Of a DNA stretch of 21,651 nt, positions 1-9,878 are shown piece after piece. The translations under genes and the position numbers were made by a program. The notes under the pieces were generated by a model. That model did no database searches, was not told where the DNA came from, and was given only the letters and a program-made list of their open reading frames with translations. Each line of letters begins with the position of its first letter. Position 1 is the first letter of the stretch. The stretch comes from Priapulus caudatus (lineage: Eukaryota; Priapulida; Priapulimorpha; Priapulimorphida; Priapulidae), in contig NW_014577257.1 in the NCBI RefSeq assembly GCF_000485595.1, forward strand, positions 276,080 to 297,730. The letters run 5' to 3'.

Positions 1-1820
1 TATTAGATGATACTGGTGCATCCATATTGCGTTTCGAATTTCTAAAAGCTCGATTGTGTGTGTAACATGACGCTAGCGCCTCGGGTAAGTATATGCGTCT
101 ATCTTTATGCGCTGTCATAGTGGCCAACTGCCACATAAGTGTAGCGCGGCGCAACGGCCCTTAACTTTCTGTCGCCACGCGCGGACCGGGAGCGCCACTC
201 CCGTCCCTGTGCGACCATATTGCTTTGACGAGGCTCACATTCCATCGTTTCGGCCGAACTTCTCATTTGCGCAGGGAGGCGCCGGTGCGGCAGCCTTTAG
301 CGGCCGGTGTGTACAGCAGCTAATGCAAGCGAAAATCGTTCAACTAAGCATCATTGACAAGCAACGATTACCAATGGGGGGGGCCGGCAATAAAAGTCAT
401 AAGCGTGTTTACATTGCTTAAAGCGCATGCATTCATTTCGCCTCGAGGCCATCTTGCTATATTAGGTTAACCAGATTCACGAATGGCGGCTTATTGACGG
501 CGAAAATAAATACTGCCCACCGAGATTTTAATTTCTAACCAAACAACTTTGCAACGAACCCATGTATAGGTTAGCCAGTCTCAACCAGAAACGATAGGCA
601 GATCGGTTTACTACACAGCTGAGATACGCTATAACGAGCGTCACTATGGCTGCAGCTCAATCCTCAATAGATAGAAAAACTTCTCCCTATATGGTCAGTG
701 TCACCTCTGGGCTACTTGTGATTGTTAAAAGCTCAAAATGACGTTTACCCAGTTCCAGCGAGCGGTGAACAAAAAGTAAACATCGGAAGAACAGCGACTG
801 CGAACGGAGATTCATGTATGCCCTGCTTGAAGACGGGTCATCTTTAACCACTGATGCTCTCTGCATCATTAGGATACGTCGCTCGTTTTCCCAAATGACG
901 ACAGTAACAACATGCAATTTTAGTTAGCCGCCTTAATGCCGAGGACACACGTGTTAGCCAAACTCAAGTTTTAATTAATAACTTAGGAATTCAACTACTG
1001 TAATATGTTAATCCGCGACCAATACAGTCATTCCACCCACGTCACCTGTCTACAAATCGTTGAACTTTGATGTAAAACTGCACCGATGGCAATTATAATA
1101 GGGCCTACGTTGCTGATGCCAATCACACGATGTGTGAGTAGGATTTCTGACAGGCTCCGCCGTTTACTATTTCGACGCTGGTAAATCCGCGCATGTTTAA
1201 ATGAAAAATGTTAGGCCGCGAGCGATCGCGATCCTCTTTAGCTTCTAAGTGTTGTGTGTTTTTCTACTGGCGTTCGTACGCGGCTTGCATTCAGCCGCGG
1301 GTGATGCCGGCGCGGAGTACGGCTGTAGATTAGGACTGGTGGACGTGAGCGCGAGCAAGCGCGCGCCAAGCTGCGAATATATAGCCCCGCAGAGTTGACT
1401 TGCTGTCGCGACCGAAGCGAGAGTTGAGTGCAATGCTTGTGTTGGATACACAGGGTACTGTACCGTGACACTGTAAAACTGAGCGGGAATTCTCGTTGTC
1501 TGGTTTAGGGACATTTACCGTCTTCGCTCACGTGCGGTTCAATTATCACGTCATGAGAGCAATTTTGGTTCGTTGACATTTAGCTAATGTTGAGTATCGC
1601 AGAGGTAGAATTTGGAGTAGGGGAATTCTGTCGACCAAGTAAATCGTTGTTGCTTTATTGCGTGGTTAGGATAACATCGTCCTCGAAAGAGCGTTGATAA
1701 GGAATGAACTGTGTCGAACTGAACAAGAAACAGATTACTTGATTACGTACATTACGAGATTATGCCTCTAGGATTAGTATATAGTGATAGTCGACGACTC
1801 TAGCCTACTACCAAACATAC
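1..1820. other. Unique DNA, no gene recognised
   Basis: About 1.8 kb of mixed-composition sequence with no tandem repeat, no tRNA-like fold noticed and no open frame longer than 104 codons. Short frames exist on both strands (for example 107-421 on plus, 687-917 and 1245-1514 on minus), but none shows a domain, signal peptide or recognisable motif. A TATATA string near 1375 lies in a GC-richer patch (1260-1400); it is not enough to call a promoter. I see nothing else here. Confidence 0.6.
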
Positions 1821-2431
1821 GGCAGCCTGCAATACAGACGAGGCAGCCTGTAGTTACAGACGGGGCAGCCGTGTAGTAACAGACGGGCGGCACCTGTAAT
1901 ACAGACGAGGGCAGGCCTGCTAGTACAACGGGGCAGCCTGTAGTACACGACGGCGGACAGGCCTGTAGTAGCAGCACGGCGGCAGCCTGTAGTACAGACG
2001 GGGCAGCTGTAGCTACAAACGGGGCCACCTGTAGTACAGACGCGGGCAGCCTGCTAGTACAGACGGGGGCAGCCTGTAGTACAGACGGGGCAGTCTGTAG
2101 TAGCAGAACGGGGCAGCCTGTAGTACAGACGGGGCAGCCTGTAGTACAGACGGAAGCAGCCTGTCAGTACAGACGGGGGCAGCCTGTAGTACAGACGGGC
2201 AGCTGCAGTACAGACGGGGCCCTGTAGTACAGACGGGGGCAGCCAGTAGTACAGACAGGGGCAGCCTGTAGTACAGACGTGGGCAGCCTGTAGTACAGGC
2301 GGGGGCAGCCTGTAGTACAGACAGGGGCAGCCTGTAGTACAGACGGAGGCAGCCTGCAGTACAGACGGGGGCAGCCTGTAGTACAGACGGGGGCAGTCTG
2401 TAGTACAGACGGGGGCAGTCTGTAGTACAAA
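1821..2431. repeat. Minisatellite, 21-22 bp unit, about 28 copies
   Basis: Tandem array with core CCTGTAGTACAGACGGGG followed by a variable number of G and then CAG. The unit is 21 bp when the run holds four G and 22 bp when it holds five. The left part (to about 2100) is irregular, with insertions such as GCAGGCCTGC and extra bases inside the unit. The right part (2220-2430) is much more uniform, which suggests recent expansion or homogenisation at that end. The minus-strand unit has no stop codon in any frame, so overlapping open frames of 84-153 codons (Cys, Pro, Leu and Tyr rich) cover it; these are repeat artefacts, not genes. Confidence 0.93.
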
Positions 2432-2644
2432 GCCAGCAGCTTGTTTGCAGGTGCATGCTTGCATCCTTCTGCTTTCGGTATGTGTTTCCACGACGACCAG
2501 TAAGTATGCAGACATTTTGCTACGCGGATATCGTTATGACCGCGTGCGCGACCATAAATGTCAAGAAAACGATACCACAAAGATATTCAAGCCTCAAGTT
2601 TTAACACAGCCTTAACCTTTTACATGCGCGAGCATTTCTTAGGT

Positions 2645-2819
2645 TGCTCTCTCTTGCTCTCTCTCTCTCTCTCTCTCTCCGTCTTGCTCTCTTCTCTCTC
2701 TCTCTCACGCACACCATCTCTCTCTCTCTATTTCTCCCTTTCCCTTCTCTCTCCTCTCTCTCTCACACTCTCTTTCTTTTTCTCTCGTCCGCGCGTTCTC
2801 TCTCACTTTTTCTCTCTCA
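2645..2819. repeat. (CT)n pyrimidine tract
   Basis: Almost pure pyrimidine on the plus strand, mainly CT dinucleotides with short T runs and a few interruptions (CACGCACACC, CGTCCGCGCG). It lies 61 bp left of a purine tract of opposite polarity, so the two could pair as arms of one large foldback. Serine/leucine-rich frames crossing it are artefacts. Confidence 0.95.
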
Positions 2820-2880
2820 GCCAAGCACGACGCGTCTGCCACGCAGCTTGATATCCCGGCGGATAAGAGCGATGGGTGGA

Positions 2881-2968
2881 GAAAGAGAGAGAGAGAGAGA
2901 GAGGGGGAAGAGAGAGAGAGAGAGAGAGAGAGTGAGAGAGAGAGAGAGAGGGGGGGAAGAGAGAGAGA

Positions 2969-3021
<53 letters not shown>

Positions 3022-3257
3022 CGCGCAATGAGAGAGAGAGCAGAGAGAGAAGGGACGAGAGCAATCGAAATAGACGAGCAATCAAAGAGTAATTGAGAGT
3101 GAGTGCGTGAGTGAGAGAGAGAATGAAAGAGAAGGCTGAGAGAGAAAGACAATATGAAAAGAAAGAGAAGGGGGGGAGAGGATTAGAGCGAAAGAGAGAG
3201 AGAGAGAGTGAATGAAAGAAAGAGAGAGAGAGAGAAGGAAAGAGGAGAGAGAGAGAG

Positions 3258-3294
<37 letters not shown>

Positions 3295-3299
3295 GAAGA
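2881..3299. repeat. (GA)n purine tract
   Basis: Plus-strand purine tract of GA dinucleotides with G runs (GGGGGG near 2951) and short interruptions. The longest uninterrupted GA run is at 2975-3017 and passes directly into a (GC)n run at 3018-3026. Arginine/glutamate frames on plus and serine/leucine frames on minus are repeat by-products. Confidence 0.95.
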
Positions 3300-3654
3300 C
3301 ATCCTTTCAGCGCGGTAACAAGCCGCGCATAGGGTATAATGATGCGTATTCAGACGACGCCGTGATGGCGCAATGCGAACACCCGTCAACACCCGTGTTA
3401 ACGCCACGCTCTCATAACGCGACGGCGTGTGTGCGTGCTTGCAAACGCCACACCGCGCCCGACAGCGCGAGAATGGCCGACGAGCACAATAGAGCGCGCG
3501 ACTGTCGACTGCAGGCTCCGCCACGGCGGCGTAGTACGTACACGCGCTGCGGCCGTTAGCAGCTTGATTCGCGCGATGAATGTTTTCGAATACTAGCTTC
3601 GTCATTACGCCGCACGCCTGTATGATGATGTTTCGTTCTCGTGAGTGGGAGCGA
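3300..3654. other. CpG-rich unique island between two GA tracts
   Basis: About 300 bp of non-repetitive, CG-dinucleotide-rich DNA flanked on both sides by purine repeats. Open frames run through it on both strands (plus 3212-3559, minus 3183-3605), but each extends into the flanking GA repeat and none matches a family I know. It could be an exon remnant, a small CpG island, or a leftover of the DNA into which the repeats expanded. I cannot choose between these from sequence alone. Confidence 0.5.
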
Positions 3655-3794
3655 ACGAGAGAAGGAAGAAAGTGAATAAAGGGAGAGAAAAGAATGAGAG
3701 AGAAGAGAGAGAATGAGAGATGAAAAGTGAAAGAGAGAGAGCGAAAGGAAGAAAGAAAGACAGAGAGAAAGAGAGAGAGAGGAGAGAGACCGAG

Positions 3795-3833
<39 letters not shown>

Positions 3834-4016
3834 AGGTTAGTAATAGAGAATAAAGAGAGAAAGAGACACAAACATAGAAGGGGGAGAGAAAGAGCATCCT
3901 GAAATCCTATATTGAAGCCACTAAATCTCTTCTGTCCGCGGGCATAACAGTTAGGTAGAGAAAGAGGGGGCGGGTTGGGAGAGAGGTAGGACATATTAAG
4001 TAAGAAGGGAGGAGAT

Positions 4017-4053
<37 letters not shown>

Positions 4054-4553
4054 AAGAAACGCAGAGACGCGAGAAAGCTAAACAGATAAGAGAGAGGGAT
4101 AGAGAGATCGTGCTAAAGTGCAAAGTGCGATAGAGAGCTGGAGAGAGTGAGCGCGCCTCGACAAAAGTGGCGATAGCCAGTGGAGGAGAGAACGAGAGAA
4201 CGCGAGAAAGAGAGAGCGCGCGAGAGAGTGACAGGGAGAGAAAAAATGCACAATGAAAAGAAGAGAGAGAGAGAGAGCGAAAGAGATAGAAAGAGAAGGA
4301 GGAAAGTAAAAGATGAAAGAGAGAATAAGCGAGAGGAGGAGGAAGAGAGAGAGTGGAAGGGCGAAACACAGAGAGCGAAGACACCGATAGAGAGAGATAT
4401 AAGGAAGAGGAATTGTGTGTGAGGAGGATTTGGGAGAGGAAGAAGAGGAGGAGCAAAATCGATGGTGTGAGAGTGTGTGTATATTTGTCTGAAATCGGAG
4501 AGAGGAAATTGGAGAGAATGTGTGTAATTGTGTGAGAGATTGAGAAGAGAGAT

Positions 4554-4588
<35 letters not shown>

Positions 4589-4616
4589 CGAGAAAGAGAG
4601 AGAGACGAGAGCAGAG
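3655..4616. repeat. Long imperfect GA purine tract
   Basis: About 960 bp strongly purine-biased on plus. Pure GA runs occur near 3797-3828, 4018-4049 and 4561-4588, with less pure stretches between them. Short mixed segments break it at about 3897-3960 and 4075-4200. The minus strand reads as a serine/leucine/phenylalanine frame of 283 codons (3605-4456), which is a translation of the repeat and not a credible protein. The tract ends directly against the ACT repeat. Confidence 0.93.
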
Positions 4617-4648
<32 letters not shown>

Positions 4649-4688
4649 ATATCACTACTACTACTACTACTACCACTACTACTACTAT

Positions 4689-4746
<58 letters not shown>

Positions 4747-4771
4747 GCCACTACTACTACTACTACTACTG

Positions 4772-4811
<40 letters not shown>

Positions 4812-4833
4812 CACTACTACTACCACTACTACC

Positions 4834-4872
<39 letters not shown>

Positions 4873-4908
4873 GCTGCTGCTGCTGTTGCTGCTACTGCTG
4901 CTCTACTA
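4617..4908. repeat. (ACT)n trinucleotide repeat
   Basis: Nearly 290 bp of ACT triplets with scattered ATC, ATT, ACC and GCC variants, and a right end that drifts to GCT triplets (about 4870-4905). It abuts the GA tract with no spacer. The reading frames give poly-threonine on plus and an uninterrupted poly-valine run on minus (within 4113-4928). Both are expected from the triplet and have no flanking coding sequence that looks real. Confidence 0.96.
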
Positions 4909-4953
4909 TAACGCGCGCGGCTTAGCACGAGGTTGTATAATATGCATGCACAT

Positions 4954-5203
4954 AATGTCGGGGTGTGGGCGGGTAGGTATATGTGTCTGCCGAGATGTGG
5001 GTGTACAGGCTTATGTGTCTGTCGAGGATATGGGCGTGCAGGCGTATGTGTCTGTCGGCGTGTGGACGTGCAGGCGTATGTCTCTGTTGTGGTGTGTGCG
5101 TGCAGGCGTATGTGTCTGCCGGGATGTGGGCGTGCAGGTTTATGTGTCTATCGGGGTGTGGGCGTGTACCCAAGAGTATGTCGGCAGTCGTACGCCTGTA
5201 TAG
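4954..5203. repeat. Minisatellite, 32 bp unit, six full copies plus partial ends
   Basis: Units beginning GTGTCTG and ending GTGCAGGCGTAT start at 4983, 5015, 5048, 5080, 5112 and 5144. Their lengths are 32, 33, 32, 32, 32 and 36 bp. Partial, more diverged units flank them at 4954-4982 and 5180-5203. The plus strand is rich in G and T. Open frames on both strands are 74-145 codons and periodic, as expected for a repeat. Confidence 0.92.
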
Positions 5204-5752
5204 GTAAATTACTAATTGAGCCATCCGGAGACGATTGCGTCATCGCTGAATTATTTGAGCGAAGCCGTGAACCCAAACGTGATGGCAGCGGCGGAAAAGG
5301 CGAGCGAGCGTCATTACTTCTCGTTGTCGTCACATATGCTTTCAGGTTATTCCTGCAATTACGTCGTTAGAGTAGCAATATCGGTTACTAATAAGATTTG
5401 GCCAGGAAAAAACAACCGATCTCCCGTAGATCGGACATTGAAAACAGTTGGTGGTTTGCACAGCGCAGCATCATGCTATTAGGGCAGGTAATGCTTGCTG
5501 GGAACTGTGTCGGTTGATAACTAAAACGCATGCTCCTTACGTGCGTGGTCTCGAGAGTGGGTGATATTAGGCAGGAAAGAAACACATTACTGCATGATAT
5601 TATATCACATATGAATACGTGATGCATATGATTATATTAAAAAATACATCTGTAATTCAAAACGGAATAGGCAGCAGTTTCGCTCTAATTTTCGTTAGGC
5701 TGTAGCCAGTTAGAAATTAAATTACATTAATTTTTGCTTGTGATTGCTTGCT
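5204..5752. other. Unique DNA, no gene recognised
   Basis: Non-repetitive stretch with short frames on both strands. The longest plus frame that is mostly outside repeats is 5216-5482 (88 codons); its product has no motif I recognise and there is no clear splice or polyadenylation context. The part after 5560 is AT-rich. I see nothing else. Confidence 0.5.
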
Positions 5753-5779
5753 GTGTGTGTGCGCGCGCGTGTGTGTGCA
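5753..5779. repeat. Short (GT)n/(GC)n microsatellite
   Basis: GT run interrupted by a GCGCGCGC segment, alternating purine and pyrimidine throughout, so it could adopt left-handed (Z) DNA. It is short and has no associated feature. Confidence 0.85.
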
Positions 5780-5909
5780 TGCCTCTTTAGTCTTCGTAAG
5801 ATACACGGCGCGATGTGATCAACGCGATGTTGCGACGTTACAGCGTGTGCGTCGATGCTGACTCGCCGACACACCTGCTTTTATGACGCACACAGGTGCG
5901 CGCTTGCGC

Positions 5910-6155
5910 GCGAGAGAGAGAGAGAGAGCGAGAGAGAGAGAGAGAGGGGTAGAGAAAGAGTGCGCGCGAAACTAAGAAAGGGATAGAGAGCGAGTGGGGC
6001 AGAGAAAGAGTGTGCGTGAACGTGAGAAAGGGATAGAGTGAGAGAGAGAGAGCGTGCGAGAAAGAGAACGATAGAGGGGTGAGAAAGCGGGAAAGAGAGA
6101 GAGCCCGCGAGAGGGAGAGGAAAAGACGAAGAGAGAGAAGGGGAAAACGAGAGAT
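5910..6155. repeat. Imperfect GA purine tract
   Basis: GA dinucleotides with G runs and occasional GTGCG interruptions on plus. It passes with little break into the 15 bp minisatellite on its right. Serine/leucine frames on minus that run through both repeats (5838-6563 and 5881-6576) are artefacts. Confidence 0.92.
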
Positions 6156-6540
6156 AATGGGGTGCGTGCGTGGGTGTGTGTGTAGTGAGTGGGTGTATAG
6201 GGCGTGGGTGCATAGGGGTTGGGTGCATAGGGCGTGGGTGCATAGGGATTGGTGTGTACGGAGTGGATGTGTGGGGCGGGTTTGTAAGGGTGGGTGTATG
6301 GGGCGTGGGTGTACAGGGCGCGAGTGTATAAATGTGGGGAAATAGGCTGTGGGTGTATTGAGGGTGCGCGTATAGGGCGTGTGTATATCGGGCGTGGGTG
6401 TGTAGGGCGTGGGTGTGTAGGGCGTGGGTGTGTAGGGCGTGGGTGTGTAGGGCGTGGGTGTGTATGGCGTGGGTGTGTAGGGTGTGGGTGTGTAGAGCGT
6501 GGGTGTGTAGGGCGTGGGTGTGTAGGGTGTGGGTGTGTGA
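6156..6540. repeat. G-rich 15 bp minisatellite, about 25 copies
   Basis: The unit on plus is GGGCGTGGGTGTGTA. Ten consecutive copies at 6390-6539 keep exact 15 bp spacing with one or a few changes each. The copies to the left (6163-6389) are degenerate relatives, many ending GTGCATA instead of GTGTGTA. The array is therefore homogenised at its right end and decayed at its left. Each unit carries two GGG runs on plus, so several units together can form G-quadruplexes. The frames it supports have the unit's five-residue period. Confidence 0.95.
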
Positions 6541-6814
6541 GAGAGAGAAATAGAGCAGTTCATGGTTTACCGACATAACAGATAGCCGTTACTCGCGATC
6601 TCCCCGTGCGCCACGCAATCACGTGGGTTGAGCTTCTCACTTGACATCGCCGCCATTGTGTTGCCATCAGCAGATTATATTGCAAGATCTTTTGAAAGAA
6701 GCCGGTCTCGGATTTTCACTAATGGCAAAGTGAGGAAACCCCCGCTTTTGATGAGACATCGGCTACACGCGCGGAAACCATGCTAACACGTGCAAGATGT
6801 GTTAATGAGGTGCA
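6541..6814. other. Unique spacer
   Basis: About 270 bp of non-repetitive sequence between two minisatellites. No gene or element recognised. Confidence 0.5.
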
Positions 6815-7250
6815 GGAGTGCGCGCGAAACGTATGAATGTGGTAGAGGCGTACATTTGATATACGTATGAATGTGGTAGAGGCGCACATTTGATATACGT
6901 ATGAATGAGTAAGCGGGTTCATGTAATAAGCATGAATGAGTAAGTTTAGGTGTATATGATAAGTACGAATAACTAAGCGAGTTACACATCATGGTTATGA
7001 ATAAGTATGTTTAGGTGCATGTGAAGCATACAAAGAAGTAAGCATGTGATACGTAAGAATGAATGAGCGGGATTCACGTCGTACGTATGAATTCATAAGG
7101 AGTACACAAATTATATCTATGAATGACCGTAGACCCAACATGTGATACTTGTGAATGACTGTGGAGGCAATATCTAACACGTATGAATAACTGTGCAGGC
7201 AACACGTAACACATGTGGTAGTCTGAATAGCAGATATATGATAACTGTGA
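6815..7250. repeat. Degenerate ~33 bp minisatellite, about 12-13 copies
   Basis: Units share the opening TATGAATGA or close variants, followed by GTA/AGG and ending in an acgta/atac-like stretch. Two near-identical neighbours at about 6833-6900 contain ATGTGGTAGAGGCG. Later copies diverge by substitution and small indels but keep the periodic ATGAATRA at 30-35 bp steps, until about 7190. This is an old, decaying array. The minus-strand frames (6719-6992, 6995-7258) reflect the period. Confidence 0.8.
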
Positions 7251-8447
7251 TTAAACACGGAGAATCATTGTTACGCACAAACAACGATTCGGCGTCTGAT
7301 GGCATATAGCTACTAGGCTTCTGTGCTCTAAATATGTGTTTGTTCTATAATAAACATGTAAATTAAGCGAAAGATCTCTGTAAAATACAGGATGAACAAA
7401 TTATGATAACTCTAAAATATATAATGATGATGCTAGAACGTCAAAACATCATCAGTGTATCGAATGTTACTGGCGTATCAGGCCCGTAGCAGCCCATAAT
7501 CCATCAGGGGTGGGTCTTTTTTATGAGAGGGCGGACTTTGGAGTCAGCCAACTTAGTTTCTCTACTACATGAACTTAATCATATTACATAAGCACCTGAA
7601 GCTCATACAGAACATTTTACTTTTGGGTGAACTGTGTTCAACAATGTACAAACGATTGTAAAAATTGAATGAGTAATGCACATCTATAAATAAGTGCATT
7701 GATGAGCGCATAAAAATATTTAGAAGTCTATGTCACGCTCATATGAAATACACGTAATGCCAAGCACACAAAAAACTCACTGGAACTGACAATAGCTTTT
7801 ACGGTATGTCACAATATTGTATGTAGTTCCAGTTTCCTTGAATGCAGTGTGACGGAAATGTCGACAGCAAGCATCTTATAGATCTACACGATAGGTGTCA
7901 TGGGGCGTGTTGATCATGCCGAGAGCAAAGAGACTCTCCATACCACACGAATTATTGATGTGCTTATGGCTATGTTTTTTCGATGCTTCTGCATTGCATG
8001 TAGAACATGTTCACGTGAAATGGGCCATAATGATATATATATATATATATATGTCATGCTGACATTGTGTATTCAACAGTCACGCACAGTGCGACCTGGT
8101 ATGTTGCCATGCGATAACGTAATACATAATGATATATTAGTGAATTTCCATCTCTCACTCGTACTTAGGGCTGCTTTTATATCTTGTTATTTTTTGAACA
8201 TGTGCTCTATGAGATATGGTATGCGGTGCTTTTATTCTGTCTGACCCCCTTCGAATTTGTGTGGAAACCCCCGTAATAGTACTGCGTACATGTGCGCTTT
8301 CAATATCCCAGATCATCAGACTGACTGCATACTGATAAAATCCTAAATCTTTCCGATTCCTAGAAATCACGCGGCCGTTTGACGAAAGACAAAAAGAGTT
8401 CCGTCACACGGGTCGTTCCTGGAAACGTGCTCCAAACTTAATACTAC
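7251..8447. other. AT-rich unique DNA with a possible element terminus
   Basis: No gene is supported. A frame at 7900-8244 plus (114 codons) contains an in-frame (TA)n run giving alternating Tyr-Ile, and lacks any domain. The stretch 7480-7556 (CAGGCCCGTAGC, then GGGGTGGG and a GGGCGGAC) has the style of mobile-element termini found in marine invertebrates; that likeness is from memory and is weak. A (TA)n run sits at 8034-8052. Confidence 0.45.
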
Positions 8448-8662
8448 TACTGTAAAATCCTTTTTTTATCGTGGGGTTCTAATTTTCGTGGATTTCGTGG
8501 GTCCATCAATCCACGAATTTATATACCCAACAAAATACTATGTACATATGTCTATTGCCGGTTCCCGGCGAGTGGAGGCCACGAATTTAAGAACCCACGA
8601 ACATGTATTTTTTATTGAAATCACGAAAATTGGAACCCACGAAAATAAGTGACTTTACAGTA
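8448..8662. mobile_element. MITE-like foldback element with TA flanks
   Basis: The left end reads TACTGTAAAATC and the right end reads GACTTTACAGTA, an inverted repeat of 12 bp with one mismatch. The similarity continues inward over about 40 bp: GGGGTTCTAATTTTCGTGG on the left against CCACGAAAATTAGAACCCC-type sequence on the right (here CACGAAAATTGGAACCC). The outermost TA may be the duplicated target, as in Tc1/mariner-type insertions, leaving CTGTAAA as the transposon end. The interior holds repeated CGTGG/CCACG pentamers and no open frame, so it is non-autonomous. It resembles element types I recall from molluscs; the family name is not assigned. Confidence 0.8.
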
Positions 8663-9704
8663 TATAAAAACGATATTCTAACTAGCACGCCCTCTCTCGC
8701 TCCATTTATGTGTAGATTTCTTCAGCACAACTCTGTATTTTTACTTCAGATCACCGAGAAAATGGTAAGACGGAAAGCCATGTATAGATTTCGGATTGGG
8801 CAAATAACTGGCATGGATAATCTGACCAACGGCTGTGAAATGAGGTCGTCCGACCCCTCCTACCCACTCCCTTGGCTACGGGCATGCGGATTAAAGAACA
8901 GTAAGGGACATGACGTTAACGTGAACTAGACAGGCGCCGCTTAGTTGCGGATTCAGGAGCATTCAGTGCCATGGCACTCGCGTTCAAAAATCAATACCAG
9001 AAAACAAGAGTGGAACATCTAAGACAGTCAATCTTAAGCATTTCAAACTCTTTACTCATACTAGCTATAGTTTACTCATTGTTACCCAAATTTATGAAAT
9101 GCTCACTAGAAGCCAGAAATCGACGTCTGACACATTTAAAGCCGGGGCTAGACTCCGCTGGAAGGCAAGCTTATTCCCCTCACAGGTTGTATTTGACCGC
9201 CTCCTCCCCCAACGCATACACACACACACCGTTGTTCGATTCCAGTATCTGCCAGTGATGATTCTAACTGGTTGCTGCTTATTCGCACGAAGGCATCCGG
9301 CAAAATTCTATCAACGATTGAATCCGCAACCGTAAGGCCTACCAGCAGACGCGACCACTGATCCCGTATAATAAGAGAAACCCGGGATGTCTTTGTCAGT
9401 CTACGACAAACATCATAACTACGACAAAAACTAGAGGTAATGCTCATGATGTGACAAGACATCGTTGGCAGCGTCATGACGTTTACGATAATTACTAACT
9501 TATAACATTCGAAATATAATTATTTTTATGACTTTTTTATCACTTTTGGGAAACGTCTCCATCGAATCATAGCAGTATCGCTTCAAAACAAATTTTTTTT
9601 CTAATGCTACGGTAGCAGATGGCAGCTAAAAGATAGCTTCTATTTAACCTTCAAATAGAGCATCAATGCCTATAATAGGAGCTCAAGTCTAGTTACAGGT
9701 GCAG
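8663..9704. other. Unique DNA, no gene recognised
   Basis: About 1 kb without tandem repeats, apart from a tiny CA run near 9219. Frames of 78-109 codons occur on both strands (8603-8929, 8971-9258, 9148-9477), overlapping one another and lacking motifs. GGCTACGGGCATG at 8874-8886 with GGTCGTCCGACC just before it looks like another mobile-element end in inverted orientation to 7480. Confidence 0.5.
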
Positions 9705-9878
9705 TCGGTGTAGCACAGTATACACCTCCACATGGCAAATGTCATTCGTCGACATTCCGAAAGGCCATGGGCATATCAAGCAAGGTGCGTCATCTGTCAT
9801 TCAAATTTTACCCTAATTGCCCCACGCGCAACTCAGATGGGGGACGTTTGCCATGCGAGGTAGACTATGCTACACCGA
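9705..9878. mobile_element. Short inverted-repeat element (MITE-like)
   Basis: The left end begins TCGGTGTAGCACAGTATA and the right end, read on the minus strand, begins TCGGTGTAGCATAGTCTA. The match continues to CATGGCAAATGTC against CATGGCAAACGTC, giving arms of about 37 bp with a few substitutions and small gaps. The loop of about 100 bp has no open frame. No target-site duplication is clear, so the class is unknown. It could also be a plain inverted duplication, but arm length and matched outer ends favour a non-autonomous DNA transposon. Confidence 0.7.

Noticed and set aside
107-421. 104-codon plus frame in unique DNA
   Set aside because: No recognisable motif, mixed composition, and length compatible with chance in a 21 kb window.
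1821-2431. CRISPR array
   Set aside because: Units are directly contiguous with no unique spacers, and the setting is eukaryotic; it is a minisatellite. The same holds for the 29 bp and 32 bp arrays.
3605-4928. Long minus-strand frames of 283 and 271 codons rich in serine/leucine and valine
   Set aside because: They are direct translations of GA and ACT repeats, with no domain and no non-repeat core.
9219-9245. tRNA-like box (GTTCGATTCC) near 9232
   Set aside because: No cloverleaf arms could be fitted around it and the upstream box is missing.
8944-9330. Exact 12 bp inverted repeat GTTGCGGATTCA at 8944-8955 and 9319-9330
   Set aside because: Several 12-mers are expected to recur by chance in this window, and the match does not extend outward or inward.
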